A DNA stretch of 64,000 bases from Enterobacteriaceae endosymbiont of Donacia dentata (GTDB taxonomy: Bacteria; Pseudomonadota; Gammaproteobacteria; Enterobacterales; Enterobacteriaceae): positions 126,118 through 190,117 of the forward strand of contig NZ_CP046212.1 of assembly GCF_012570745.1 (NCBI RefSeq). The letters are read 5' to 3'. This document shows positions 50,694 through 62,488 of this stretch, piece by piece. The translations under genes were made by a program, and so were the position numbers. Positions within the stretch are counted from its first letter, which is position 1. Each line of letters opens with the position of its first letter. The notes under the pieces are model-generated. The model was not told where the DNA came from, did no database searches, and was given only the letters and a program-made list of their open reading frames with translations.

Positions 50694-51584
50694 ATGATTA
50701 TTAATAAAATAAGAAAAAAAATATATTTATATATTCAATATTTATTACCTAAATTATTAATTACAAATGTTTGTGGTTATATATCAAAAAAAAAACTTAG
50801 TATAATTACTACTTATTTAATATTTTTATTTATTAAAATCTATAAAATAGATATGAAAGAAACAAAATATCCTAATATTTTTCACTATAAAACTTTTAAT
50901 AAATTCTTTATAAGAAAATTAAATATGAATAATAGACCTATTGATAAAAATAAATGTCATGTAGTTCAAAATACAGATGGTATTATTAATCAAATAGGTA
51001 TTATAAAAGATAATCAAATTTTTCAATTTAAAGGTTGTAAATACTCATTATTTAATCTTATAGGAAGAGATAAAAATATAAATAAAATTTTTTCAAATGG
51101 ATATTTTCTAAATGTTTATTTAGCCCCAAATAATTATCATCGAGTACATATGTCTTATGATGGAATTTTATTAAAAATGATATATATTCCTGGAAAACTT
51201 TTTTCTGTTAATAATATAGTTTCTGAAAATTTATGTAATTTATTTTTATTAAATGAAAGAGTAGTTTTTATATTTAAAACATCATTTGGATTAATGATAA
51301 AAATTTTAGTTGGAGCACATATTGTAGGAAGTATAAATACTTCTTGGTATGGATCAATAATACCACCAAGAAAAAATAAAATTAAAATTTGGAATTGGCC
51401 ATATATTAATAATATTTATAAAAAAGATTTTATTTATTTAAAAAAAGGAGAAGAAATAGGTTATTTTAATTTAGGTTCAACTGTAATTACTTTATTTCCA
51501 CCTAAAATAATTAGATTTAATTCAAATTTAAAAAAAGGATCAAAAATAAAAGTTGGAGAATTATTAGCTTTTATTATAAAATAA
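50694..51584 (+). CDS. psd: Phosphatidylserine decarboxylase proenzyme
   Basis: Psd converts phosphatidylserine to phosphatidylethanolamine at the inner membrane. It self-cleaves to make a pyruvoyl cofactor; the cleavage site LGST is present near residue 260 (YFNLGSTVITLF), and further motifs include PVDGIINQIG-like NTDGIINQIG and YHRVHMSYDG with the catalytic His. Length is 296 residues (E. coli 322), with a shorter C terminus. Its presence shows that some phospholipid synthesis is retained. It is convergent with epmA and divergent from orn. Confidence 0.94.
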   Translation: MIINKIRKKIYLYIQYLLPKLLITNVCGYISKKKLSIITTYLIFLFIKIYKIDMKETKYPNIFHYKTFNKFFIRKLNMNNRPIDKNKCHVVQNTDGIINQIGIIKDNQIFQFKGCKYSLFNLIGRDKNINKIFSNGYFLNVYLAPNNYHRVHMSYDGILLKMIYIPGKLFSVNNIVSENLCNLFLLNERVVFIFKTSFGLMIKILVGAHIVGSINTSWYGSIIPPRKNKIKIWNWPYINNIYKKDFIYLKKGEEIGYFNLGSTVITLFPPKIIRFNSNLKKGSKIKVGELLAFIIK

Positions 51585-51605
51585 TATATATAATAAAAAA
51601 TTTTC

Positions 51606-52574
51606 TTAAGATATATTTATAGGAAAGTTCATAACTTTATGAATAGATGTTTTTTTTAATAAACACATAATAAATCTATCTAATCCAATAGCCATTCCTG
51701 AACAATTAGGCATACCATATTTCATGGCTTTTAATAAATAATAATCTATTTTTTTATAAGGTAATCCTATTATTTTACGTTTTTTATTGTCTTCATTAAA
51801 TCTTTTTTTTTGTTCATAACTATTTCTAAGTTCATGAAATCCATTGCCTAATTCAACACCTTTAAAAAAAATTTCAAATCTATTTGCTAGAAAACAATTA
51901 TTTTTATTAATGGTTTCAGTAGTTTTTTGTGATGCTGGAAAATTATATATTAATATAGGTGATTTAAATCCTAGTTTAGGTACAATATATAAATCAAATA
52001 ATATTTGTAAATAATCATCATCAATAACATTATTTTTTTTTAAATTAATAAAACCTAATTTTTTAGCAAGAATAAATAATTTTTTTTTATTAATTAAAAA
52101 GGGATTTATTTTAAAATATTTTAAAAAAATTTTTTTGTAAGAATATTTTTTTAATTTATTAAAACCAAATTTAATAAAAAAACTATTAACTTCACCTATT
52201 AACTGTTTTAAATTATAATTAATATGATACCATTCTAGCATAGTAAATTCAGGATTATGATATTTACCTAATTCTTCATTACGAAAACTATGACATATTT
52301 GATATATTGATTTATTCATTTTTAATGAAAGTATTCTTTTCATATGATATTCAGGACTTGTAACTAAAAATAATTCTTTTTGTTGTTTATAATGAATAAA
52401 TTTTGTTTTAAATTGTTTTAAATAAATGTTAGTATTTTCAAATTGAGTTAACATAGGAGTATCTACTTCAATAAATCCTTTTTTATCAAAAAAATTTCTT
52501 ATTTTTTTTATTATCAAAGAACGTTTTATTAAAGTATATATATTTGTATTAGGTAATCCGTTAAAATTTTTCAT
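51606..52574 (-). CDS. epmA: Elongation factor P beta-lysine ligase EpmA
   Basis: EpmA (PoxA, YjeA, GenX) is a class II LysRS paralogue that attaches (R)-beta-lysine to Lys34 of EF-P. It has the class II motifs: FIEVDTPMLTQ (motif 1), SPEYHMKR, FRNEELGKYHNPEFTMLEWY (motif 2), and GMAIGLDRFIMCLL (motif 3). It lacks the N-terminal anticodon-binding domain of LysS, which with 322 residues (E. coli 325) identifies it as EpmA. It begins 26 bases after efp, so enzyme and substrate are co-transcribed. Confidence 0.96.
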   Translation of the reverse strand: MKNFNGLPNTNIYTLIKRSLIIKKIRNFFDKKGFIEVDTPMLTQFENTNIYLKQFKTKFIHYKQQKELFLVTSPEYHMKRILSLKMNKSIYQICHSFRNEELGKYHNPEFTMLEWYHINYNLKQLIGEVNSFFIKFGFNKLKKYSYKKIFLKYFKINPFLINKKKLFILAKKLGFINLKKNNVIDDDYLQILFDLYIVPKLGFKSPILIYNFPASQKTTETINKNNCFLANRFEIFFKGVELGNGFHELRNSYEQKKRFNEDNKKRKIIGLPYKKIDYYLLKAMKYGMPNCSGMAIGLDRFIMCLLKKTSIHKVMNFPINIS

Positions 52575-52600
52575 ATAATTATTACTTTTAAGATTATTTA

Positions 52601-53173
52601 TTATTTAATACGAGAAATATATTTTTTTTTTCTTATATCAATTTTTATAATATCTCCAATTTTAATAAAATTTGGTACTTTTATTATTTCACCATTACTT
52701 ATTATAGCTAATTTATTATTATTATTAATTGTATCTCCTTTTTTTGACACTAAATTTGTATTAATTATTTTAAAATTAATAAAATTTGGTAATATTAAAA
52801 ATATAGGTAATTGATTCCAAAATGTTATATTATAACTATATTGAGGTATTAACCATTTTTTTTTATTTTTAATAATTCTCTTATCAATGATAATTTGTTC
52901 AAAATTATTTTTAAACATAAAATAAAAAAAATCTTCTTTTTCATTATATAAATAAATTAATTTTTTTTCTAAAATATCTGCAGTATTTAAATTATCGGTA
53001 GATTTAAATGTTTTATCAATTAATTTTTCATTTATTAAATTTCTCATTTTTACTCTAACAAAAGATTGTCCTTTCCCTGGTTTTACAAATTCACTGGATT
53101 CTATAATGTAAGGTTGATTAAAAAGTACAAATTTCATACCAATTCTAAAATTATTACTATAATAATTAATCAT
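52601..53173 (-). CDS. efp: Elongation factor P
   Basis: EF-P relieves ribosome stalling at polyproline stretches. The protein has three beta-barrel domains and 190 residues (E. coli 188). The N-terminal FVKPGKGQSFVRVK loop contains Lys34, the residue modified by EpmA, EpmB and EpmC. The conserved segments TFKSTDNLNTAD and YISRIK at the end are present. It is divergent from epmB across 72 bases and is followed by epmA, so the whole EF-P module except EpmC (not in window) lies in this 2.6 kb block. Confidence 0.97.
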   Translation of the reverse strand: MINYYSNNFRIGMKFVLFNQPYIIESSEFVKPGKGQSFVRVKMRNLINEKLIDKTFKSTDNLNTADILEKKLIYLYNEKEDFFYFMFKNNFEQIIIDKRIIKNKKKWLIPQYSYNITFWNQLPIFLILPNFINFKIINTNLVSKKGDTINNNNKLAIISNGEIIKVPNFIKIGDIIKIDIRKKKYISRIK

Positions 53174-53245
53174 TAATATTTTACCTTTTCTGAAAAAATT
53201 ATTTTGACTTATAATAATATTATCTTAAAAATATAAAATAATTGT

Positions 53246-54223
53246 ATGAATAAATTATGGTTAAAACAATTAAAAGATAATATTAATAATAATATTGATC
53301 TTATAAAAATAACAAAAATAAAAAAAAAAAATAGTAAACAATTTTTATGTAAAAAAAAAAATATATCTTTTAAAATAAAAATACCTAAAATTTTTATAAA
53401 AAAAATAGAAAAAAAAAATTATAAAGATCCTATCTTATTACAATTTATCTTTAATAAAAATGAATTAATTTTTAATAAAAAATATAATAGTAATCCATTA
53501 AATGAAAATTTAATTATTCCGGGAATGATACATAAATATTATAATAGAGTATTAATATTAGTTACAGGAATTTGTGCAGTACATTGTAGATATTGTTTCC
53601 GTAAAAAAAGTAAAGAAATTTATGCTATAAAAAAATGTGATTGGATTAAAATAATTAATTATATAAAAAAACATAGAGAAATAAATGAAGTAATTTTTTC
53701 AGGAGGAGATCCATTAATTATAAATGATCATAAAATTAATTTATTAATAAACGATATTCAAAAAATATCTCATATTAAAACATTAAGAATACATACTAGA
53801 ATAATTTCTGTTATTCCTGAAAGAATTACTACTAATTTAATAAAAATTTTTAATAAATATAAATTAAATATAATAATTGTTACACATATTAATCATCCAA
53901 ATGAAATTAGTGAAAATTTATTTAATAAAGTTAATCTTCTTAAAAAAACAGGTGTTACGATTTTAAATCAGAGTGTTTTATTAAAAAATATTAATGATGA
54001 TTATAAAACTTTAATTAAATTAAGTAATAATTTATTTAATATTGGAATATTACCATATTATTTACACTTATTAGATAAAGTAGAAGGTAGTCAACATTTT
54101 AATGTTTCAGAAAGTAAAGCTAAAAAAATTATGATAAAAATGTTGCCATTTTTATCTGGTTTTTTAGTTCCTAGATTAATAAAAGATATTTATGGTAAAA
54201 AAAGTAAAAATTTTATTATCTAA
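53246..54223 (+). CDS. epmB: L-lysine 2,3-aminomutase EpmB
   Basis: EpmB (YjeK) is a radical-SAM and PLP-dependent enzyme that makes (R)-beta-lysine from lysine for EF-P modification. The radical-SAM cysteines are in CAVHCRYCFR near residue 112, EVIFSGGDPLI near residue 150, and the PLP-lysine region HLLDKVEGSQHF near residue 285. The motif PGMIHKYYNRVLILV fits EpmB as well. Length is 325 residues (E. coli 342). It is divergent from efp and convergent with groEL, with a hairpin between. Confidence 0.96.
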   Translation: MNKLWLKQLKDNINNNIDLIKITKIKKKNSKQFLCKKKNISFKIKIPKIFIKKIEKKNYKDPILLQFIFNKNELIFNKKYNSNPLNENLIIPGMIHKYYNRVLILVTGICAVHCRYCFRKKSKEIYAIKKCDWIKIINYIKKHREINEVIFSGGDPLIINDHKINLLINDIQKISHIKTLRIHTRIISVIPERITTNLIKIFNKYKLNIIIVTHINHPNEISENLFNKVNLLKKTGVTILNQSVLLKNINDDYKTLIKLSNNLFNIGILPYYLHLLDKVEGSQHFNVSESKAKKIMIKMLPFLSGFLVPRLIKDIYGKKSKNFII

Positions 54224-54233
54224 AAAATATAAA

Positions 54234-54260
54234 AGCTGTGCCTTTAATAAATGCACAGCT
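54234..54260 (-). terminator. Intrinsic terminator of groESL
   Basis: Perfect 8-base stem AGCTGTGC / GCACAGCT with an 11-base loop, between the convergent epmB and groEL genes. On the minus strand it is followed by TTTATATTTTTTAG, a good U-tract, so it ends the groESL transcript; in the other direction the tail is weak. Confidence 0.8.
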
Positions 54261-54339
54261 ATATATTAGCAGATTTGTAAATTTATAATATTTAATATTA
54301 AAACTTTAATAAATAATAATTTTTTATTTACTAAATAAA

Positions 54340-55998
<1,659 letters not shown>

Positions 55999-56062
55999 TT
56001 AAATTAATTTTATATTAAAATTAAATATATTTTTTATATTTGTTTATTTCATGATAATTTTA

Positions 56063-56353
56063 TTATTTAACAATAGCTAAAATATCACTTTCAGACATTA
56101 TTAAAATTTCCTCATTATCAATTTTTTCTGTTTTTACACTATAACCATCATTAAATATAATAATATCACCTTTTCTTACATCTAATGGTTTTACTGTCCC
56201 ATTATCTAAAATACGTCCTTTTCCTACTGCTAATACTTCTCCTCGAGTAGATTTACCTGCAGCAGAACCTGTTAAAACAATTCCACCAGCAGATTTAGAT
56301 TCAACTTCTTTTCTTTTTACAATAACACGATCATGTAATGGACGAATATTCAT
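56063..56353 (-). CDS. groES: Co-chaperonin GroES
   Basis: GroES is the seven-membered lid of the GroEL cage. The 96-residue protein (E. coli 97) starts [16 protein letters not shown], has the mobile loop [18 protein letters not shown] that docks on GroEL, and ends [10 protein letters not shown] strong AGGAGA ribosome-binding site lies at 56361-56370. Upstream is a likely sigma-32 promoter. It forms an operon with groEL. Confidence 0.99.
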   Translation of the reverse strand: MNIRPLHDRVIVKRKEVESKSAGGIVLTGSAAGKSTRGEVLAVGKGRILDNGTVKPLDVRKGDIIIFNDGYSVKTEKIDNEEILIMSESDILAIVK

Positions 56354-56431
56354 TTAATGATTCTCCTTTTAAGAAGTTTATTCAATATTTTTTAAATTAA
56401 TTATAATTTATTTCAATTAATGTGATCTGAA

Positions 56432-56461
56432 AGATAAGGACATATTTTATATGTTTCAAGG
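56432..56461 (-). promoter_or_regulatory. Probable sigma-32 promoter of groES-groEL
   Basis: On the minus strand, CCTTGAAA is followed after 14 bases by CCTTATCT, a degenerate fit to the heat-shock consensus (CTTGAA / CCCCATnT). It lies about 80-110 bases before groES. The spacer contains ACATAT-AAA-ATATGT. The -35 is a good match and the -10 is eroded compared with the dnaK promoter. Confidence 0.6.
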
Positions 56462-56551
56462 TCTTTTTAAAAAATTTTTATTTTTTTAATTATAATTTTT
56501 TTATAAATAAATATATATTTTAATTATTATTATGTTTTAATATAAAAAATA

Positions 56552-56581
56552 TTGACGTTTCATTATAAATATTGGCATAAT
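56552..56581 (+). promoter_or_regulatory. Sigma-70 promoter of tRNA-Phe
   Basis: TTGACG at 56552-56557 and CATAAT at 56576-56581 with an 18-base spacer, about 30 bases before the tRNA. One mismatch in each element. Confidence 0.7.
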
Positions 56582-56610
56582 ATAAATTAATTTTATATGT
56601 TTGTATTATT

Positions 56611-56683
56611 GCCCGGATAGCTCAGTTGGTAGAGCAGTGGACTGAAAATCCCCGTGTCGGTGGTTCAATTCCACCTTCGGGCA
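56611..56683 (+). tRNA. tRNA-Phe (anticodon GAA)
   Basis: A 73-base cloverleaf: acceptor GCCCGGA pairs with TTCGGGC, the anticodon stem-loop GGACTGAAAATCC carries GAA, and the T arm contains GGTTCAATTCC. The discriminator is A. CCA is not encoded. In E. coli tRNA-Phe genes lie elsewhere, so its place beside groES is probably a rearrangement. Confidence 0.97.
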
Positions 56684-56740
56684 TTTTTTTTGTAAAAAAT
56701 TAAAAATTATGTTTTTATAATTTATTAATTTATAACAAGT

Positions 56741-56770
56741 TACAAACATGAAAGATTTTTCATGTTTGTA
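56741..56770. terminator. Strong hairpin between tRNA-Phe and ompA
   Basis: Perfect 13-base arms TACAAACATGAAA / TTTCATGTTTGTA with a GATT loop, between the convergent tRNA-Phe and ompA. Neither side has an ideal T-run, so termination is inferred from position and stem quality. Confidence 0.65.
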
Positions 56771-56871
56771 TTAATTATCTATCTAAATAATCTTTAAAAT
56801 AATTTTAAAAAATTTAATTTACTTTAATTAATATATTTTATATTTTTGTTAAAAAAATATAAAAAATTTTT

Positions 56872-58041
56872 TTATAACAAAATTTGTTTTTTACAATTAA
56901 TAAATATGTAAATAATTTTTAAATTATTTTCAGATATAAAATTTTTATTAAAATAAAATTTGTAAATTTGATAATATTTAACAAATTTTATTTCTACATA
57001 ACGGTCTAAAACTAAACATTTCTTTAAAAGTTTATAATTTTTTATATTAATACATTTTTTATTAATTGGTAAACTACCTAAACCTTTTACAGTAATTTTT
57101 TTATAAAAAGTATTTTTCTTTGTTTTAAAAATTAAATATTCAATTACTTTTTTAGCTCTTTTTTTAGATAAAGATATATTATAATTTTTTTTACCTAAAT
57201 AATCAGAATGTCCTAAAATTAATAATTCAGTATTTGAAAATTTTTTATGATTTTTTTTATTAATAATTTTATCTAATGTTTTTTTTGTTTCTTTACGAAG
57301 ATTAAAATCATCAAAATTAAAAAATACTTTAGATACTAAATTTTTATCATCATAATTATAATTTTTTTTATTTTTTATATTATCTATAAAATTTTTTATT
57401 GATGGTAAATTATATTTATGTGTATTAACAAATTTATAAAATATACTTATACTAAAAATAGAATTATTTGTTTTTTGACCTAAATTATTAATATTTTTAT
57501 TTCCAATATCTTTTATCCATTGATATTCTAATCTAGATGACCAATTTTTATTTATTTTATATTCTCCACCTAAAGCAAATAATGGAGAAGCACTATAATA
57601 TGTTTGATTAATGTTTGTATTATTATTATTATTTTGTTTATTAATTGTTTTAGCAAAGAAACCACCAAAACGACTATATAAGGACAATTTTTTAAAAATA
57701 GGAATTTTAATTTTAGTGCTTAATTGTAATCCTTTAGATTCAAAAAAATTATGAATATTTTGATTTTGAATATTTTTTCTAATTATTCCTAACCAATCAA
57801 ATCCCATTTCAAAACTTAAAAAATTATTTTCCTGATATCCAAAAAAAAATCCAGGACTAATATTATTAAAATGAGTATAAGTTTGATTATCTATATCTTT
57901 ACCTAATAATTTAATATTACTATATTGTGACCATCCTATTTTAGGACCAAAATACCAATAATTGTTATTAGACTCAGCATTTGCAATATTACAAATATTA
58001 GCTATAATCATGATTACAAAAAAAATAGTTATTTTTTTCAT
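56872..58041 (-). CDS. ompA: OmpA family outer-membrane porin
   Basis: OmpA is an eight-stranded outer-membrane barrel with a periplasmic peptidoglycan-binding domain. Residues 1-22 are a clear signal peptide ending NANA-like (CNIANAES). The N-terminal half begins WYFGPKIGWSQY, like the OmpA barrel, and the C-terminal OmpA domain starts near residue 240 (VFFNFDDFNLR). The latter contains the DAP-binding region GHSDYLGKKNYNISLSKKRAKKVIEYL. At 389 residues it is longer than E. coli OmpA (346). About 36 residues follow the end of the recognisable domain and are AT-codon-rich, probably read past a lost stop. It is the only outer-membrane protein seen in the window and the likely client of SurA. 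Confidence 0.92.
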   Translation of the reverse strand: MKKITIFFVIMIIANICNIANAESNNNYWYFGPKIGWSQYSNIKLLGKDIDNQTYTHFNNISPGFFFGYQENNFLSFEMGFDWLGIIRKNIQNQNIHNFFESKGLQLSTKIKIPIFKKLSLYSRFGGFFAKTINKQNNNNNTNINQTYYSASPLFALGGEYKINKNWSSRLEYQWIKDIGNKNINNLGQKTNNSIFSISIFYKFVNTHKYNLPSIKNFIDNIKNKKNYNYDDKNLVSKVFFNFDDFNLRKETKKTLDKIINKKNHKKFSNTELLILGHSDYLGKKNYNISLSKKRAKKVIEYLIFKTKKNTFYKKITVKGLGSLPINKKCINIKNYKLLKKCLVLDRYVEIKFVKYYQIYKFYFNKNFISENNLKIIYIFINCKKQILL

Positions 58042-58200
58042 TTTTATTTAAACCTTTTATTATTAAAAATAATAATATTAAATTTTTATATTTTTTATAA
58101 ATCTTAAATAAGATTTATATAATTTTCAAAATTAAAATATAATTATAATTAAAAAAAATATATTATTAATATAACATTTTTAAAAAATAATTTTTTATAA

Positions 58201-59208
58201 TTATTTAAATTTTTTTTTAATAAAAAAAATACTTTTTTTATCTTTATTTAATCTAATTAAAGAATTTTCTAAGATATTATTTTTTAAAATAACTTGTATC
58301 CAAATTAAATTTTCTTTTATTTTTAATGATTTTAAAATTCTACTACCTTTTATAATTTCCCATTTATTTGTAATATTATTTTTTAATTCCAATAAATCTG
58401 TATATAAAGGTATAAATTTTGTTTCTCCTTCTAATAAAAATAAGATTTTATTTTTTTTATTTCGAAGTTTAAAACTATTAATTATTTCTTGTCCTAAATA
58501 ACAACCTTTACTAAAACTAATAGCATTAAATTTTTCCATATTAATTTGTTGTGGTAAAAATAAATTACAATTATTAATATTATCAATAATAGGATATCCT
58601 ATTTCCATATTAAATTTAATCCAATAATTAAAATTAGATAAATTAATTTTATTGTTAATAAAAAATTTTTTTAATAAAAAATTAGAATTTTTTTTTGATA
58701 AAATTATAAAATATTGATTATATTTATTACAAAATTTTAAAATAACATATTCTTTTATAAAAAATAATGTTTTTTTTTTTAAAAAAAAATCATTATTTTC
58801 AAATATGTTTGACATAATATTTTCTAAGTTTTTTCCTGATAATCCAAAAAAATTTTTTTTAAAATTTAAAATAATCTTAATATTATATATTAATAAATAT
58901 TTTTTAATATCTTCTAAATATTTTTTAATTATATTTTTTTTTATAATACATTGATAAATATTGTCAAAATTTTTAAATATATAAATATTTATTAATACTC
59001 TTCCTTTAGAATTACAATGAAGAGCATGAAAAAATTTTTTATTATTATCTAATTTATTTATATCAATAGTTAATTGATTTTGTAAAAAAATTTTACTATT
59101 AGAACCTATAATAGTTATTAACTGTAAATCATTTAAATTAATTAATTTAAGTAATTTACAAGAATTATTTTTTTTATTTAAATTAAAAAATTTATTTAAA
59201 TTTAACAT
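58201..59208 (-). CDS. ygfZ: tRNA-modifying / Fe-S cluster protein YgfZ
   Basis: YgfZ is a folate-binding protein of the GcvT-like fold that supports assembly or repair of certain iron-sulphur enzymes, including the tRNA thiomethylase MiaB in E. coli. The signature FSKGCYLGQEIINSFKLR near residue 230 contains the KGCYxGQE motif with its conserved Cys. The start resembles IGSNSKIFLQNQLTIDI and HCNSKGRVL, as in the family. Length is 335 residues (E. coli 326). The rest is strongly diverged. It lies 44 bases after carB on the same strand. Confidence 0.88.
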   Translation of the reverse strand: MLNLNKFFNLNKKNNSCKLLKLINLNDLQLITIIGSNSKIFLQNQLTIDINKLDNNKKFFHALHCNSKGRVLINIYIFKNFDNIYQCIIKKNIIKKYLEDIKKYLLIYNIKIILNFKKNFFGLSGKNLENIMSNIFENNDFFLKKKTLFFIKEYVILKFCNKYNQYFIILSKKNSNFLLKKFFINNKINLSNFNYWIKFNMEIGYPIIDNINNCNLFLPQQINMEKFNAISFSKGCYLGQEIINSFKLRNKKNKILFLLEGETKFIPLYTDLLELKNNITNKWEIIKGSRILKSLKIKENLIWIQVILKNNILENSLIRLNKDKKSIFFIKKKFK

Positions 59209-59252
59209 TTTTTTTATAAAAAATTTTATTTTATATATATATATAATAATTA

Positions 59253-62200
59253 TTATGAAAATAATTGTTTATGTCTTTCTTGTAAAGAAAATATTTTATC
59301 TTTTAAATTATTTTTTATTATATTTATTGAGTTTATCGTAGCAATAGCTCCGTTGATAGTAGTATTATAATAAATATTATTTTGTAAAGCTAAAATACGA
59401 ATTAATTTAGAATTTTTAATAGATTGTTTTGTTTCTGCAGTATTGATAATATAAGTATACTTTTTATTTTTTATAAAATTAACTATATTTGGAGCTTTTT
59501 CTTTTGGTTTTCTAACAGTTTTAACTAATAATTGAAATTTTTTTAAAAATTTTGCTGTTCCACATGTAGCTTCAATTTTAAAACCATATTGTATTAATTT
59601 TTTAACTAATGGAATAATAAATTTTTTGTCTTTATTTTTAATTGATATTAAAACAATACCATTTTTATTAATAGAAATTTTAGTTCCTAAAATTGCTTTA
59701 TAAAATGCTTCAGAAAAAGAATTACCAATACCCATAACTTCTCCTGTAGATCTCATTTCAGGTCCTAAAATAGGATCCATATTATTAAATTTATTAAAAG
59801 GTAATACAACTTCTTTTACGGAAAAATATGGTGGAATAATCTCTTTTGTAAGACTTAAATTAGATAAAGATTTACCAACCATTATTAATGCTCCTATTTT
59901 TGCTAATGGAATATTTATTGCTTTAGAAATAAAAGGAATAGTTCTAGATGCTCTAGGATTAACTTCTATTAAATAAATTGTTTTTTTTTTTACAGCAAAC
60001 TGAATATTTAGTAAACCACATACATTAATTTTTATAGCTATTTTTTTAGTTTGATTACGAATTTCATTTAAAATTTCTTTACTTAAAGTACGTGTTGGTA
60101 AAGAACAGGCAGAATCTCCAGAATGTATTCCTGCTTGTTCAATATGTTCCATAATACCTCCTATAAAAACATGTTTTTTATCACAAATAGCATCTACATC
60201 TACTTCTATTGCATTATCTAAAAATTTTTCTAATAAAATTATATGATTTTTTTTATTTTTTAAGAAAAAATAATTTTTTAATTCTTCTTTATCATATATT
60301 ATTTCCATAAATTTTCCTCCTAAAACATAAGAAGGCCTAACTATAATAGGATAACCAATAATTTTTGCTTTTTCTAAAGCATTATTTAAATTTTTAACTA
60401 CATAATTTATAGATTGTTTTAATTTTAAAGAATTAATAATATTTTGAAATTTTTCTCTATTTTCAGCAATATCAATATTAGATGGACTTGTACCTATAAT
60501 AGGTACTCCTTCATTTTCTAATGATTGAGCTAAATTTAATGGAGTTTGTCCTCCATATTGTACTATAACTCCTTTAGGTTTTTCTATTCTTACAATTTCT
60601 AAAACATTTTCTAATGTAATAGGTTCAAAATATAAACGATCAGAAATATCATAATCAGTAGACACAGTTTCTGGATTACAATTAATAATAATTGTTTCAA
60701 AATTATTTTTTCTTAATATCATTGATGCATGAACACAGCAATAATCAAATTCAATTCCTTGCCCTATTCTATTAGGTCCACTTCCTAAAATAATAATTTT
60801 ATTTTTATTATTACTAGGATTGGCTTCACATTCTGTTTCATATGTTGAATATATATATGCAGTATTAGTTTTAAATTCAGCAGAACATGTGTCTACTCTT
60901 TTATATACTGGATGAATATTATATTTATATCTTAAAATTCTTATTGTTTTTTCAGATACATTAACAAGATTAGATAATCTTCCATCAGAAAATCCTTTTT
61001 TTTTTAATTGATATAAATATTTTTTATTATATAAACAATTTATACCTAAAGATTGTATTTTATTTTCAATATCAACTAAATTTTTTATTTGATATAAAAA
61101 CCACATATCTATGTGTGAATAATGATATATTTTTTCAATAGATATTTTTATTCTAAAAGCATCTGCAATAAATCTTATTCTATCTGGTCCTGGATTTTTA
61201 AGTTCTTGTATAATTAATTTTATATTTTTTTTATTTTTTAATAAATGTATTTTAGGTGTAAAACCATTAATACCTGTTTCTAAACTACATAATGCTTTTT
61301 GTATTGATTCTTGAAAAGACCTACCTATAGACATAATTTCTCCTATTGATTTCATTTGAGTTGTTAATTTATTGTCTACACAATGAAATTTTTCAAAATT
61401 AAATCTAGGTATTTTAGTAACTATATAATCAATAGATGGTTCAAAAGCTGCAGTAATATTATTACTTGTTATATCATTTACTAATTCATCTAGTGTATAT
61501 CCAATAGATAATTTTGCAGATATTTTAGCAATAGGAAATCCTGTTGCTTTAGAAGCTAATGCAGAAGAACGTGAAACACGAGGATTCATTTCAATAACTA
61601 TTAATTTTCCTGTAGTTGGATTTACAGCAAATTGAACATTTGCTCCTCCAGATTGAATACCTATATTTTCCAATATAGATATAGATGCATTTCGCATTAT
61701 TTGATATTCTTTATCAGATAAAGTTTGCGCAGGTGCAACAGTAATTGAATCTCCAGTATGAATTCCCATTGGATCTACATTTTCAATAGAGCAAATAATA
61801 ATACAATTACTATTTTTATCTCTTACAAGTTCCATTTCATATTCTTTCCATCCAATTAAAGATTCATCAATAATTAATTCATGATTAAAAGATAAATTTA
61901 ATCCATTTTGACAAATTTTTTTAAATTCTTTAAAATTATATGCAATTCCGCCACCACTTCCTCCCATAGTAAATGATGGACGAATAATACATGGAAAACT
62001 AATTTTTTTAATACAATTTATAGCTTCATTCATATTATGAATAGTATAAGATAAAGGAATATTTAAACCTAAATTTTTTATAATATTTAAAAAAATAGAA
62101 CGATTTTCTGCTTTATTTATACTATCTATTGTAATTCCAATTATTTCAACATTATTTTTTTCTAAAATATTATTTTTATTTAAACTTAAAACACAATTTA

Positions 62201-62486
62201 AAGCAGTTTGTCCTCCCATAGTAGGTAAAATAGCATCAGGTTTTTCTTTTTCTATAATTTTAGCAATTATTTTCCAATCCATAGGTTCTATATAAGTAGT
62301 ATCAGCAACATCAGGATCTGTCATAATAGTAGCAGGATTGGAATTTACTAAAATTACATTATATCCTTCTTCTTTAAGAGCTTTACATGCTTGAGTACCA
62401 GAATAATCGAATTCACAAGCTTGTCCTATAATAATAGGACCTGATCCTAAAATCATAATATTTTTTATATCAGTACGTTTTGGCAT
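59253..62486 (-). CDS. carB: Carbamoyl-phosphate synthase large subunit
   Basis: CarB makes carbamoyl phosphate from bicarbonate, ammonia and two ATP, feeding pyrimidine and arginine synthesis. It has two homologous ATP-grasp halves: residues 1-400 ([43 protein letters not shown]) and residues 550-935 ([33 protein letters not shown]). A central oligomerisation domain and a C-terminal MGS-like allosteric domain complete the protein. Length is 1077 residues (E. coli 1073), intact. It starts 2 bases after carA. Argininosuccinate and aspartate transcarbamoylase genes are not in the window; argF is. Confidence 0.98.
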   Translation of the reverse strand: MPKRTDIKNIMILGSGPIIIGQACEFDYSGTQACKALKEEGYNVILVNSNPATIMTDPDVADTTYIEPMDWKIIAKIIEKEKPDAILPTMGGQTALNCVLSLNKNNILEKNNVEIIGITIDSINKAENRSIFLNIIKNLGLNIPLSYTIHNMNEAINCIKKISFPCIIRPSFTMGGSGGGIAYNFKEFKKICQNGLNLSFNHELIIDESLIGWKEYEMELVRDKNSNCIIICSIENVDPMGIHTGDSITVAPAQTLSDKEYQIMRNASISILENIGIQSGGANVQFAVNPTTGKLIVIEMNPRVSRSSALASKATGFPIAKISAKLSIGYTLDELVNDITSNNITAAFEPSIDYIVTKIPRFNFEKFHCVDNKLTTQMKSIGEIMSIGRSFQESIQKALCSLETGINGFTPKIHLLKNKKNIKLIIQELKNPGPDRIRFIADAFRIKISIEKIYHYSHIDMWFLYQIKNLVDIENKIQSLGINCLYNKKYLYQLKKKGFSDGRLSNLVNVSEKTIRILRYKYNIHPVYKRVDTCSAEFKTNTAYIYSTYETECEANPSNNKNKIIILGSGPNRIGQGIEFDYCCVHASMILRKNNFETIIINCNPETVSTDYDISDRLYFEPITLENVLEIVRIEKPKGVIVQYGGQTPLNLAQSLENEGVPIIGTSPSNIDIAENREKFQNIINSLKLKQSINYVVKNLNNALEKAKIIGYPIIVRPSYVLGGKFMEIIYDKEELKNYFFLKNKKNHIILLEKFLDNAIEVDVDAICDKKHVFIGGIMEHIEQAGIHSGDSACSLPTRTLSKEILNEIRNQTKKIAIKINVCGLLNIQFAVKKKTIYLIEVNPRASRTIPFISKAINIPLAKIGALIMVGKSLSNLSLTKEIIPPYFSVKEVVLPFNKFNNMDPILGPEMRSTGEVMGIGNSFSEAFYKAILGTKISINKNGIVLISIKNKDKKFIIPLVKKLIQYGFKIEATCGTAKFLKKFQLLVKTVRKPKEKAPNIVNFIKNKKYTYIINTAETKQSIKNSKLIRILALQNNIYYNTTINGAIATINSINIIKNNLKDKIFSLQERHKQLFS

Positions 62487-62488
62487 TT

